NCBI GenBank assembly: GCA_963826505.1
Contig: CAWGXG010000008.1
Coordinates: 744,001 to 808,000 of the forward strand
Origin: CAWGXG01 sp963826505
GTDB taxonomy: Bacteria; Chloroflexota; Anaerolineae; Aggregatilineales; Aggregatilineaceae
DNA: 64,000 nucleotides
Reading direction: 5' to 3'
Under the pieces are notes generated by a model. The model saw only the letters and a list, made by a program, of their open reading frames with translations, made no database searches and had not been told where the DNA came from. How positions within the stretch are numbered: the stretch's first letter is position 1; every line of letters begins with the position of its first letter. Shown piece after piece: positions 9,060 to 16,498 of this stretch. A program made the translations under genes and the position numbers.

Positions 9060-9077
9060 TATCGATGAACATCGATA
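9060..9077. promoter_or_regulatory. ArsR operator upstream of arsM
   Basis: TATCGAT (9060-9066), GAAC and ATCGATA (9071-9077) form a perfect 7-bp inverted repeat with a 4-base spacer. The same element with one mismatch occurs in the arsR promoter (9444-9461). Binding by the adjacent ArsR is inferred from this match. Confidence 0.6.
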
Positions 9078-9123
9078 GGTTTGAGCGAAAAATAGGGCGC
9101 TATGGTGCGCACTCGAACGGTGT

Positions 9124-9432
9124 TTACTGGCTGGCGGGGTCCTGAGGCTCTAGATGTTCTGGAGCGAACACGTGCATCAGAATGCCGCAGCAGACCGTGA
9201 CTTGCTCTTGATTCAGCGTGTAGAAGCGCTGCCGGCCTTCCTGGCGGACGATGACCAGATTAGCTTCTTCCAGCTTTTTCAGATGGTGGCTGACGGTAGG
9301 TTGATTCACTTTCCCGCCGAGTTTGTCCACGACATCATTCACGCTGAGCCACACGCAGCACAGGTGTCGCATAATCTCCTGGCGCGTTTCGTCGGCAAGC
9401 GTTTTCGCGAACAACACTGGATCAACATTCAT
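9124..9432 (-). CDS. arsR: ArsR-family transcriptional repressor
   Basis: The protein has 102 aa from ATG 9432. It is a winged-helix repressor: VLFAKTLADETRQEIMRHL, then the recognition helix NQPTVSHHLKKLEEANLV, then the wing RQEGRQRFYTLN. Paired cysteines at HLCCVWL and VTVCCGIL are candidate As(III) ligands; they do not match the classic ELCVCDL motif exactly. ATG 9441 and TTG 9459 are also in frame, but the -10 box TATAAT occupies 9445-9440. The predicted transcription start is therefore at about 9433, which makes ATG 9432 the likely start of a leaderless message. No ribosome binding site is visible. The gene precedes arsM and probably controls both. Confidence 0.85.
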   Translation of the reverse strand: MNVDPVLFAKTLADETRQEIMRHLCCVWLSVNDVVDKLGGKVNQPTVSHHLKKLEEANLVIVRQEGRQRFYTLNQEQVTVCCGILMHVFAPEHLEPQDPASQ

Positions 9433-9439
9433 AATAGCC

Positions 9440-9467
9440 ATTATATCGATATCTATCAATATGTCAA
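9440..9467 (-). promoter_or_regulatory. arsR promoter with embedded operator
   Basis: On the minus strand, TTGACA (9467-9462) and TATAAT (9445-9440) are spaced by 16 bases. The spacer holds TATCGAT-ATCT-ATCAATA (9444-9461, plus-strand reading), matching the arsM-side repeat at 13 of 14 arm positions. Repressor binding there would cover both promoter boxes. Confidence 0.7.
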
Positions 9468-9485
9468 GAGATCATCGCTATGATT

Positions 9486-10605
9486 TTACCCGCCCAAATC
9501 CATGCCGAGTTGGCGGCTCTCGCCGCGCAGCATGGCAATGATCTTCTGATCGGTGACCGGAAAGGCATAGCGATCCAGTTCGTCCAGCGTGGTCCAAGTC
9601 CAGGCGGCGCACCCAATCGGTTGCGGCTCGCCGCCTACATAACGGCAGGCGAAGGCGTACAATGTGATGCGAAAATGAGTATAGGCATGTTTTACCGTTC
9701 CGATTTGCGCGCCGACCTCAATCTCAATGGCGAGTTCCTCCTCGATTTCGCGGTGCAAACATTCTGGCAGGGTCTCGCCCGCTTCGCGCTTGCCGCCCGG
9801 AAATTCCCACAGTCCGCCCAACATGCCATCGGGCGGACGCTGCGCGATCAATAACGCGCCATCGGCGCGGCGAATCACGGCGGCGGTCACATCAAAGTGG
9901 GGCGTGCGTGGTTTGGCGGCTTTGACCGGGCGCTCGAGCTGAGTCCCGATTTGGCGCGACTGGCAAAACGACGCCATAGGGCACGCGGGGCAGTCAGGGG
10001 ACCTGGGCGTACAGATGCGCCGACCCAACTCCATGAGGCCTTCATTCCAGGGGCCAGCCTGACCGATCGGCAGTATCTCGTCAGCCAGCGCCCACAGCGC
10101 ATTTTGGGTGGCGGTTTGCGATACGTCCTCAGGTATATCAAAGAGGCGCGTCAGGATGCGGATCACGTTGCCATCCACGACCGGGACGTCTACTCCAAAC
10201 GCCAAACTTGCGATCGCCCCGGCGGTATAGCGCCCGATGCCCGGCAGGTTGCGCAGCGCAGCAGGATCGGTGGGAAAGACCCCGTTGAACTGCTCGATCA
10301 CGATTTGAGCCGCCTGATGCAGATGGCGGGCACGGCTGTAATAACCCAGACCCTCCCACCGTTTCAATACCGCGTCAAGCGGCGCGGCGGCCAACGCGGC
10401 GACGTTCGGAAACTGGCTCAGAAAGCGCTCGAAGTAGGGAATCACCGAAGCGACCTGCGTTTGCTGGAGCATGATTTCGGACAGCCAGATCGCATAAGGA
10501 TCGTGGCTGCGACGCCAGGGTAGGTCGGCCTTGTGCAGTGTGAACCAGTCGATCAGAGCGGCGTGCAGGGCCGCGAGATCGTGGTGGAATGTCAGGTCGA
10601 CTCAT
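9486..10605 (-). CDS. mutY: A/G-specific adenine glycosylase MutY, start region frameshifted
   Basis: The enzyme removes adenine mispaired with 8-oxoguanine. Order: helix-hairpin-helix glycosylase domain (MLQQTQVASVIPYF, then GIGRYTAGAIASLAFG with the catalytic Asp in VVDGNVIRIL), the Fe-S loop C-x6-C-x2-C-x5-C (CTPRSPDCPACPMASFC), and a C-terminal NUDIX-like domain (GGLWEFPGGKREAGETLPEC). Homologous sequence continues upstream of the internal ATG (residues read IDWFTLHKADLPWRR back to about 10601), but this frame has no ATG, GTG or TTG. ATG 10605 overlaps the preceding stop as ATGA and has a normal coupled position, but it is one base out of frame. One surplus base in about 10575-10603 explains this. 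A CTG start at 10595 is the alternative. Confidence 0.88.
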
Positions 10606-11306
10606 GAGGTATCTCGTTTCAGAAGGCTGTAGCAGTTGACGTCGCCAGTGAAGCCATCGGCGCGATAGGTTTCCACATTTCGCAGTCCCGATGCAGCAAT
10701 GAGCGCGGCATGCTCGGCGTCATCCACGTAATGACAATAACGCAAGGCCGCCGCGCCGCGCCGCCAGTCGAGAAGGTAATCGCCCGGCTCGACCTGGAAA
10801 TCATCGGGCCAGGGGACGATTCGCTCGCGAAAGCGCTCATACTCGTAGAAGCGCCAGGCCGAAAACACCAGCAGCCCGCCCGGCGCAACGCGTTCCGCCA
10901 GCTTCTGGACAAAGTCGCGTCGTTGGTCGCGCCCCGGCACGTGATGCAACACGCCGAACAGAGCTACTACATTGTACGTCCCAATATCTGGCGGCTGCTC
11001 GATCACATCGCATAAACTGAGCCGGACCTCGACTTCGGATAGTGCGGTCCGGGCTTTTTCTAGCAGCGCGGGGTTGCTATCCAGGCCGTGATAGGTTAGG
11101 GTTGTGGGGTAATGGTCGTGCAGGAATAACCCAAATCGGCCATTGCCACAGCCGACATCGAGCACGGTTAGCGGGGTGCGTAGATGGGGCAGCAAACGGT
11201 CCCAGCCCGGCCACGGACGTCCGCGCGTTGCGTCGAAGTTTTCGGCGGTGATCCGGTAAAATTCCCGGTTGATCTGGTTCAGGCGCTTAACGGTATGTTC
11301 ATCCAT
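10602..11306 (-). CDS. Trm9/ALKBH8-like SAM methyltransferase
   Basis: The protein has 234 aa. It is a class I methyltransferase with motif I VLDVGCGNGRFG and motif post-I YHGLDSNP. The N-terminal signature FYRITAENFDATRGRPWP parallels the Y-x2-I-A-x2-F-x2-TR-x2-PWP start of eukaryotic Trm9/ALKBH8 enzymes. GVLHHVP followed by PGGLLVFSAW, and a late GDYLLDW with RYCHYVDD, also match that family's layout. Those enzymes methylate the carboxymethyl group on wobble cm5U34. The gene is divergent from elp3, 50 bases away, whose product makes cm5U. The pairing supports a tRNA role. A generic small-molecule methyltransferase cannot be excluded. The stop overlaps the ATG of mutY. Confidence 0.6.
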   Translation of the reverse strand: MDEHTVKRLNQINREFYRITAENFDATRGRPWPGWDRLLPHLRTPLTVLDVGCGNGRFGLFLHDHYPTTLTYHGLDSNPALLEKARTALSEVEVRLSLCDVIEQPPDIGTYNVVALFGVLHHVPGRDQRRDFVQKLAERVAPGGLLVFSAWRFYEYERFRERIVPWPDDFQVEPGDYLLDWRRGAAALRYCHYVDDAEHAALIAASGLRNVETYRADGFTGDVNCYSLLKRDTS

Positions 11307-11356
11307 GTGGCGATCGGGTTGGTAAAATTGATAAGGGTGAGTATCCAGACGGACCG

Positions 11357-13183
11357 ATGACTAAACGATTCAGACCTGCGGTTGACCTGGCGCAGTACCG
11401 CGAACCATTGGTGGCGATCTTGCGTGAGGTTGCGCAGCAGCCCACGCTTACACATCCCCAGCTTATCGCCTTGTTGAAGGCCCATCCCAAAGACGGCCGC
11501 GCGCTGTTTGGCAAGGATGATCTGGTGCGCGCCTATCGCGCGTTTGCTGGCACGGATGGGTTGGCGCCGTTCGACCCGGTGATTCTGGCCCGGCTGCGCA
11601 CCAAACCCATACGCACCATGTCGGGCGTGACGCCGGTCACGGTGCTGACCAAGCCGTTTCCCTGCCCGGGCGAGTGTATATTCTGCCCGAATGACGTGCG
11701 AATGCCCAAAAGCTATCTCGCCAACGAGCCGGGCGCGCAGCGGGCCGAGCAAAATAGCTTCGATCCCTACCTGCAAACGTATTCTCGGCTGGCGGCTTTG
11801 CGCGACACCGGGCACCCGGTCGACAAGATCGAGATGATCATCTTGGGCGGTACGTGGTCATTTTACCCCGAAAGCTACCAGATCTGGTTTGTTAAGCGGA
11901 TTTTCGACGCGCTGCACGATTTCGGCAACGGGATCGATCACACCGCGGAGGTACGTGTCGCGCTGGCTGAGGCGTCACAGCTCCATCCGGAGTCGCCAAC
12001 CCCGGTTGTATTGGATGGCACCCACCTGACGCAGAACTACAACCAGACGGTGCAGCAGATTTACCGCGAGGAGATGCGGCGCTCGCGTGATTACGCCCAG
12101 GCAATCGCGCGCGGCGAGCGCCCTCGGACGGTCGCAGACGAGTACGCGACCTGGGACGAGCTGGCGGCGTCTCACTACGAGAACGAAACGGCGGCGTGCC
12201 GCTGCGTGGGGCTGGTCGTCGAAACGCGCCCTGATCACATCGATCCGAACGAGATCGTCAGAATTCGCCGCCTGGGTGCGACGAAGGTCCAAATCGGTAT
12301 CCAAAGTCTTGACGATGAGGTGCTGCGCATGAACAAGCGTGGTCACACGGTCGAGATGACGCGGCGCGCGATCCGGCTGCTGCGATTGATGGGCTTCAAA
12401 ATCCACGCGCATTGGATGCCTAATCTGTACGGCTCATCACCTGCCCAGGATATTGAGGATTACCGTCGCCTGTTTGTCGATCCTGGTTTCCGCCCGGACG
12501 AGCTGAAAATCTACCCGTGTTCGCTGATCGAGAGCGCAGAACTGATGCGGCATTACGAGGCGGGCACGTGGCGTTCATATACAACGGATGAATTGCTGGA
12601 TGTATTGGTTTCCTGCTTCCTGGAGACACCCGAATACTGCCGCCTGACGCGCGTGGTGCGCGATATCCCGTCTACGGATATTGTGACCGGCGACCTGACG
12701 ACGAATTTCCGGCAGACAGTAGAACGCGAACTCAAGCGGCGGAATCAGCGCAGCTCCGATATTCGCGCGCGCGAAATTAGAGGGGAGGCCGTTGACGCTG
12801 AGGATTTGTCGCTAGACGAGACGTCGTACACGACGGAGATTGGCGAGGAAATCTTCCTGCAATACGTCACAGCAGACCGGCGGATCGCAGGGTTCTTGCG
12901 GCTGTCGCTCCCTGTGGAGTCGGCAATCATCGATGAATTGGCCGGGGCCGCGATGATCCGCGAAGTGCACGTCTACGGGCAGGCGCTCGCCTTGGGGCAG
13001 GAAGTACCCGGTCGCGCGCAGCATTCCGGGCTGGGTTCTCAATTGATCGAACGCGCGGCGGAGATTGCGCGCGAGCGCGGCTATGCGCGGCTGGCGGTGA
13101 TTTCGGCGATCGGCACGCGGGCCTATTATCGCAAGCGCGGATTTGAGGACGGTGCGTTGTACCAGTGCCGTTCACTGAGTTGA
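11357..13183 (+). CDS. elp3: Elp3-type tRNA uridine-34 acetyltransferase (radical SAM + GNAT)
   Basis: The protein has 608 aa. It is a bacterial Elp3 that builds the carboxymethyl group at C5 of wobble uridine using acetyl-CoA. Order: basic N-terminus, radical SAM domain with cysteines 103, 107 and 110 (CPGECIFC), a conserved insert (NEPGAQRAEQNSFDPYLQ, then IEMIILGGTWSFYP), ETRPDHIDP, QIGIQSLDD, then VVRDIPSTDIVTG. It ends in a GNAT domain with GLGSQLIERAAEIARERGY and AYYRKRGFE. The cysteine spacing CX3CX2C differs from canonical radical SAM enzymes but is usual for Elp3. No other Elongator subunits are seen, as expected in bacteria. A Trm9-like gene is divergent at 50 bases. Confidence 0.92.
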   Translation: MTKRFRPAVDLAQYREPLVAILREVAQQPTLTHPQLIALLKAHPKDGRALFGKDDLVRAYRAFAGTDGLAPFDPVILARLRTKPIRTMSGVTPVTVLTKPFPCPGECIFCPNDVRMPKSYLANEPGAQRAEQNSFDPYLQTYSRLAALRDTGHPVDKIEMIILGGTWSFYPESYQIWFVKRIFDALHDFGNGIDHTAEVRVALAEASQLHPESPTPVVLDGTHLTQNYNQTVQQIYREEMRRSRDYAQAIARGERPRTVADEYATWDELAASHYENETAACRCVGLVVETRPDHIDPNEIVRIRRLGATKVQIGIQSLDDEVLRMNKRGHTVEMTRRAIRLLRLMGFKIHAHWMPNLYGSSPAQDIEDYRRLFVDPGFRPDELKIYPCSLIESAELMRHYEAGTWRSYTTDELLDVLVSCFLETPEYCRLTRVVRDIPSTDIVTGDLTTNFRQTVERELKRRNQRSSDIRAREIRGEAVDAEDLSLDETSYTTEIGEEIFLQYVTADRRIAGFLRLSLPVESAIIDELAGAAMIREVHVYGQALALGQEVPGRAQHSGLGSQLIERAAEIARERGYARLAVISAIGTRAYYRKRGFEDGALYQCRSLS

Positions 13184-13289
13184 GTCCGGGCCAACATCAA
13201 GCCAAGCGCGTGACCTGAACGGCCCATTGTGCGTAGTACTTGTTGGATGAAATGCGGCTGGCAGTATTAAATTCAAGGAGCAAAGGATC

Positions 13290-14105
13290 TTGGCTTCTAG
13301 GCGAACCGCCCGCGTAATCAAACGAAAGTCGGATTCCGACTCTGAACGCTCCTACGAGGAGCAGGATGAGGGCAGGGGACGACGCGTGGGCTCCGCGCGC
13401 CGGCGCGGGTGTTTCGGCAGCGTGTTGTACCTGTTTGGCGTCGTCCGGCTGGCGATTACGGTTCTGATCCTGGTAGTCGTGATTCTGGTGGCCTACCAAT
13501 TGGTGGGTTTTGTCCGCAGCCCGCTCGACAACGTCCTGGAATTCCTGGGATTTGATCGCAACTCGACACCGGTGGAAGTCGACAGCCGGACGATTGTGTT
13601 GGGAATTCAGGATATGGCGGTGCTCCAAACGACCAGCGGTGACCTGGAAATCACGAAGACGGTGGTTGATACGGGTCCTTCGCCGGATGCAGAGATCGTG
13701 GTGAGTTACATCGGGCATGTAACGGCCGGGATCGATCTATCCCTGATCACGGAAAATGATATTGTCGCGCAGGCTGACGGATCGGTGGCGATTCGCCTGC
13801 CGCCCGCCCAGCTTACAGGCTGCTATCTGGGCAAACCGGCCGTAATGAGCCGCTCGTGTACCGATATTCCGTTTGTGCAGGACTGCGCCAGCATCGTCGC
13901 GCGCATGCAAGACACCGCGTACGATCGCGCGCTGGAGGAACTCCGCCAGACCGCGGAAGAACTCAATCTGGTGGATAGAGCGGACCAGGAAGCCCGGTCA
14001 CGCATCTTTGATCTGCTGAAGAATCTCGGATACTCTAACGTTGAGTTTCAGCCGTCTGAGGTAGTTGTTACCCCCACACCCAGCCCGTCCTGTTATCCCA
14101 ACTAA
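13290..14105 (+). CDS. DUF4230-type membrane-anchored protein
   Basis: The protein has 271 aa. The TTG start follows AAGGAGCAAAGGA. Residues 1-45 are highly basic and polar (RRTARVIKRKSDSDSERS). A membrane helix lies at about 52-72 (VVRLAITVLILVVVILVAY). The rest is an outer domain of the DUF4230 kind: SRTIVLGIQDMAVLQTTSGD, AEIVVSYIGHVTAGIDLSLI, then a helical end with YDRALEELRQTAEELN and a Pro/Thr tail. Three cysteines in the outer domain could form disulfides. Function unknown. It stands alone; the next gene is convergent and overlaps by 4 bases. Confidence 0.7.
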   Translation: MASRRTARVIKRKSDSDSERSYEEQDEGRGRRVGSARRRGCFGSVLYLFGVVRLAITVLILVVVILVAYQLVGFVRSPLDNVLEFLGFDRNSTPVEVDSRTIVLGIQDMAVLQTTSGDLEITKTVVDTGPSPDAEIVVSYIGHVTAGIDLSLITENDIVAQADGSVAIRLPPAQLTGCYLGKPAVMSRSCTDIPFVQDCASIVARMQDTAYDRALEELRQTAEELNLVDRADQEARSRIFDLLKNLGYSNVEFQPSEVVVTPTPSPSCYPN

Positions 14106-14923
14106 AAGCGGTTGTTCCAACTGGGGCGGGTGTATTGCTCGGTATGCAGCATTTCCGCGCGGGCTTTTTCGCCAGGCGTTAATTCTTCGGCGGGTACCAG
14201 AACCAGCCCGAAGATGTCGGAAAAGCTGGCGGTCATGGCTTCCACGGCCACTTTCCACGAAATCACTGCCCCCAGAGCCTGAGAGAGTGTTGTAGCGCGT
14301 CTGCGCACCCGTTCGCGCGCCTGCTCCCGCTGTTCTTCGGACTCGAAAACCAGCGCGTCGCAAATGCGGGCAATGTCGCCCGTCAGCGGCAATGAGCCGT
14401 GCTGCAAGACTGCCCCGGATTTGCGCACCTGGGCGCTGCCGATGAGCTTCTTACCCTCTATCGTGATCTCGTAGTGGCTGGGCACTTCGAAACACACCGG
14501 CCCCGCGGATTGACCGTGCGGATCTGCCCGTTTGTCCGCACGCGGAACGGCTCCCAACATGGTCAGCCCTGCGGTGAGCCCCATGCTCAGCCGCCGGTAG
14601 CTTTCGACGATGCCGCCGCTCACGAGCGGATCGTCGGCGGTCAGGGCGATGCTGTAGGTGAGTTCATCGGTATGCAGGATCGCTCGCCCGCCCGTCATGC
14701 GCCGGACGACATCCCAGCCCTGAGTGGCAAGACGCACTTGATCTACGTCAGCGGCGGGCTGCGTGTAGCCCAGGGACAGACATGCTGGTTCCCAGGCGTA
14801 GAAGCGTAGTGTCGGCGGGACGCGCCCTTCGGCGACGGCTTCCATAATGGCCTGATCGATCGCCATATTGGTGGGTCCATCGTGTGTTCCTGTGACCAAG
14901 AGACGCCAGGTGATCGCGGGCAT
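14102..14923 (-). CDS. LipM/LplA-family octanoyl or lipoyl transferase
   Basis: The protein has 273 aa. ATG 14923 lies 9 bases after AGGAGG, so the 50-residue longer frame is rejected. The fold is the biotin/lipoate ligase family. TNMAIDQAIMEAV opens it, and RRMTGGRAILHTDELTYSI is the substrate-loop motif. The conserved lysine is in EGKKLIGSAQVRKSG. GPVCFEVPSHYEI places a cysteine where LipM has its acyl-carrying nucleophile, which favours a LipM-like octanoyltransferase over ATP-dependent LplA. No lipA or lipoyl-domain protein is visible in the window. The gene is divergent from the LCP gene. Confidence 0.82.
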   Translation of the reverse strand: MPAITWRLLVTGTHDGPTNMAIDQAIMEAVAEGRVPPTLRFYAWEPACLSLGYTQPAADVDQVRLATQGWDVVRRMTGGRAILHTDELTYSIALTADDPLVSGGIVESYRRLSMGLTAGLTMLGAVPRADKRADPHGQSAGPVCFEVPSHYEITIEGKKLIGSAQVRKSGAVLQHGSLPLTGDIARICDALVFESEEQREQARERVRRRATTLSQALGAVISWKVAVEAMTASFSDIFGLVLVPAEELTPGEKARAEMLHTEQYTRPSWNNRF

Positions 14924-14978
14924 GGCGCCATACCTCCTGAATAGGACGAGCGTAGTCCAGAAGGCGGATTGTAACACA

Positions 14979-15007
14979 TTGAGCCTTTGGAGGTTTAGGG
15001 CTAAAAT
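14979..15007 (+). promoter_or_regulatory. Promoter of the LCP gene
   Basis: TTGAGC (14979-14984) and TAAAAT (15002-15007) are spaced by 17 bases, with a predicted start near 15014 and the ATG at 15039. Confidence 0.6.
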
Positions 15008-15038
15008 ACAAAACAAGTCGTGACTCTGGGAGACGTCC

Positions 15039-16355
15039 ATGCCCGACAACACTGTGCCAACACAGCCACACAACGAACCAGTGGTTTATGTTGAGTTTGA
15101 TCAACCCGCCGCTTCTCGTACGCAGGGCCAGTCCTTGAACGCGGAACACTGGTATAGCTTCCCAGGGCAGAACCCACTGGTTCCCCCGCAAAATGATCCT
15201 CGCCTGGGCGCGCCGCCCGGTTTTCGGGATAAGGGCCAACGGCGTACGGCTCGCGACCGTGTGCGCCGTCGCAAAGTCCGCCGTGAATTGGGCGCGCCTG
15301 ATGATTGGGCTTGGGTGATTATTGCTGCGGCGATGTTGGGTATGACGGTGGTCATGAGCCTGACAGTGTTTGTGCTGCTGCAGGCCACACGCGGCGCGCG
15401 CGGAACGGTCGCGACCAGCGTGCCTGCGGTCGAGCCGACGTCAGTCATCTATGGCCCTGGTGGCATCCTGGCGAGCGAGGGCGACAGCCCGGTCGGGGGC
15501 TTGTTAGGCAACGGCGAAAGTATGGTGATTCGCCCCTGGGATGGCAAAGAGCGGTTCACCGTGCTGGTCATGGGGCTCGACACGCGTCCGGGCGAGTTCG
15601 GCATGGGGATTCGCACGGATACGATGATCCTGATCAGTCTTGATCCAACCACGAACAGCGTGGGCATGCTCAGCCTGCCGCGCGATCTGTATGTGGATGT
15701 GCCAGGATATGGCTTGCAGCGCATCAACACCGCCTTTCAGACCGGCGAGCTCGAAGGCGCGGGCGGTGGTCCACGCCTGGCCATGCAGACCGTGCAATAC
15801 AACTTCGGCATCCGCGTGAACGAATACGTCGTGGTAGATTTCAATACGTTCGTACGGGTGGTCGATCTGATTGGCGGCATCAACGTTGAGGTGCCTTACG
15901 ACATCAGCGACCCGGAATACCCGGATATGAATTATGGTTTCGACCCGTTTTATATATCGGCGGGCTGGCACCAATTGGACGGCGCGACGGCGCTCAAATA
16001 TGCCCGCAGCCGCCATTCCTCCGACGATATCGATCGTGGTCGTCGCCAACAGCAAGTGTTGTACGCCATCCGTGACAAGGTCACCGCGTACAACATGATC
16101 CCGGAGTTAGCGGTGCAGGCGCCTGCGCTGTGGGCTGAGCTACGCGATGGAGTTCAGACCGGGCTGCCGCTCGACACTATGCTGCAGTTGGCATGGTGGG
16201 TGAAGGATATTCCCAGTACGAACTACCGGAATGACGTGATGGGCTGGGAATATGTGATCCCCACGAACTGGCAGGGCATGGCCGTGCTTATTCCCGATCG
16301 TGACAAGATTGGCCCGCTTATGGTCGAGGTGTTTGGGCCAGACTACGGCAACTAA
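15039..16355 (+). CDS. LytR-CpsA-Psr (LCP) family cell-wall glycopolymer transferase
   Basis: The protein has 438 aa. It has a cytosolic Pro-rich basic N-terminus of about 90 residues, a membrane helix (WVIIAAAMLGMTVVMSLTVF), a linker, and an LCP domain from about residue 170. Family motifs are FTVLVMGLDTRPGE, RTDTMILISLDP, SLPRDLYVDVPG, RINTAFQ, VVDLIGGINVEVP, ALKYARSRHS and DDIDRGRRQQQVL; the Asp/Arg residues bind the pyrophosphate of the polyprenyl carrier. LCP enzymes transfer polymers from lipid carrier to cell wall or proteins. In Chloroflexota, many of which lack a typical wall, the acceptor is uncertain. A hairpin terminator follows. Confidence 0.9.
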   Translation: MPDNTVPTQPHNEPVVYVEFDQPAASRTQGQSLNAEHWYSFPGQNPLVPPQNDPRLGAPPGFRDKGQRRTARDRVRRRKVRRELGAPDDWAWVIIAAAMLGMTVVMSLTVFVLLQATRGARGTVATSVPAVEPTSVIYGPGGILASEGDSPVGGLLGNGESMVIRPWDGKERFTVLVMGLDTRPGEFGMGIRTDTMILISLDPTTNSVGMLSLPRDLYVDVPGYGLQRINTAFQTGELEGAGGGPRLAMQTVQYNFGIRVNEYVVVDFNTFVRVVDLIGGINVEVPYDISDPEYPDMNYGFDPFYISAGWHQLDGATALKYARSRHSSDDIDRGRRQQQVLYAIRDKVTAYNMIPELAVQAPALWAELRDGVQTGLPLDTMLQLAWWVKDIPSTNYRNDVMGWEYVIPTNWQGMAVLIPDRDKIGPLMVEVFGPDYGN

Positions 16356-16381
16356 GGTTTGTTGTGTATAGAATCTTCTTG

Positions 16382-16405
16382 GGAGGGAGCCAGACTCCCT
16401 CCTTT
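16382..16405 (+). terminator. Terminator after the LCP gene
   Basis: GGAGGGAG (16382-16389) and CTCCCTCC (16395-16402) form a perfect 8-bp stem with loop CCAGA, followed by TTT. Confidence 0.65.
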
Positions 16406-16498
16406 GCGTGTACGCGCTCAAAACCTGTTTTCTTGCGAAGTGTATTGGCTCTCATTCGTTCTTGTATGCCCGTCGAACCAACAGGAGTCGCAAGCTTC

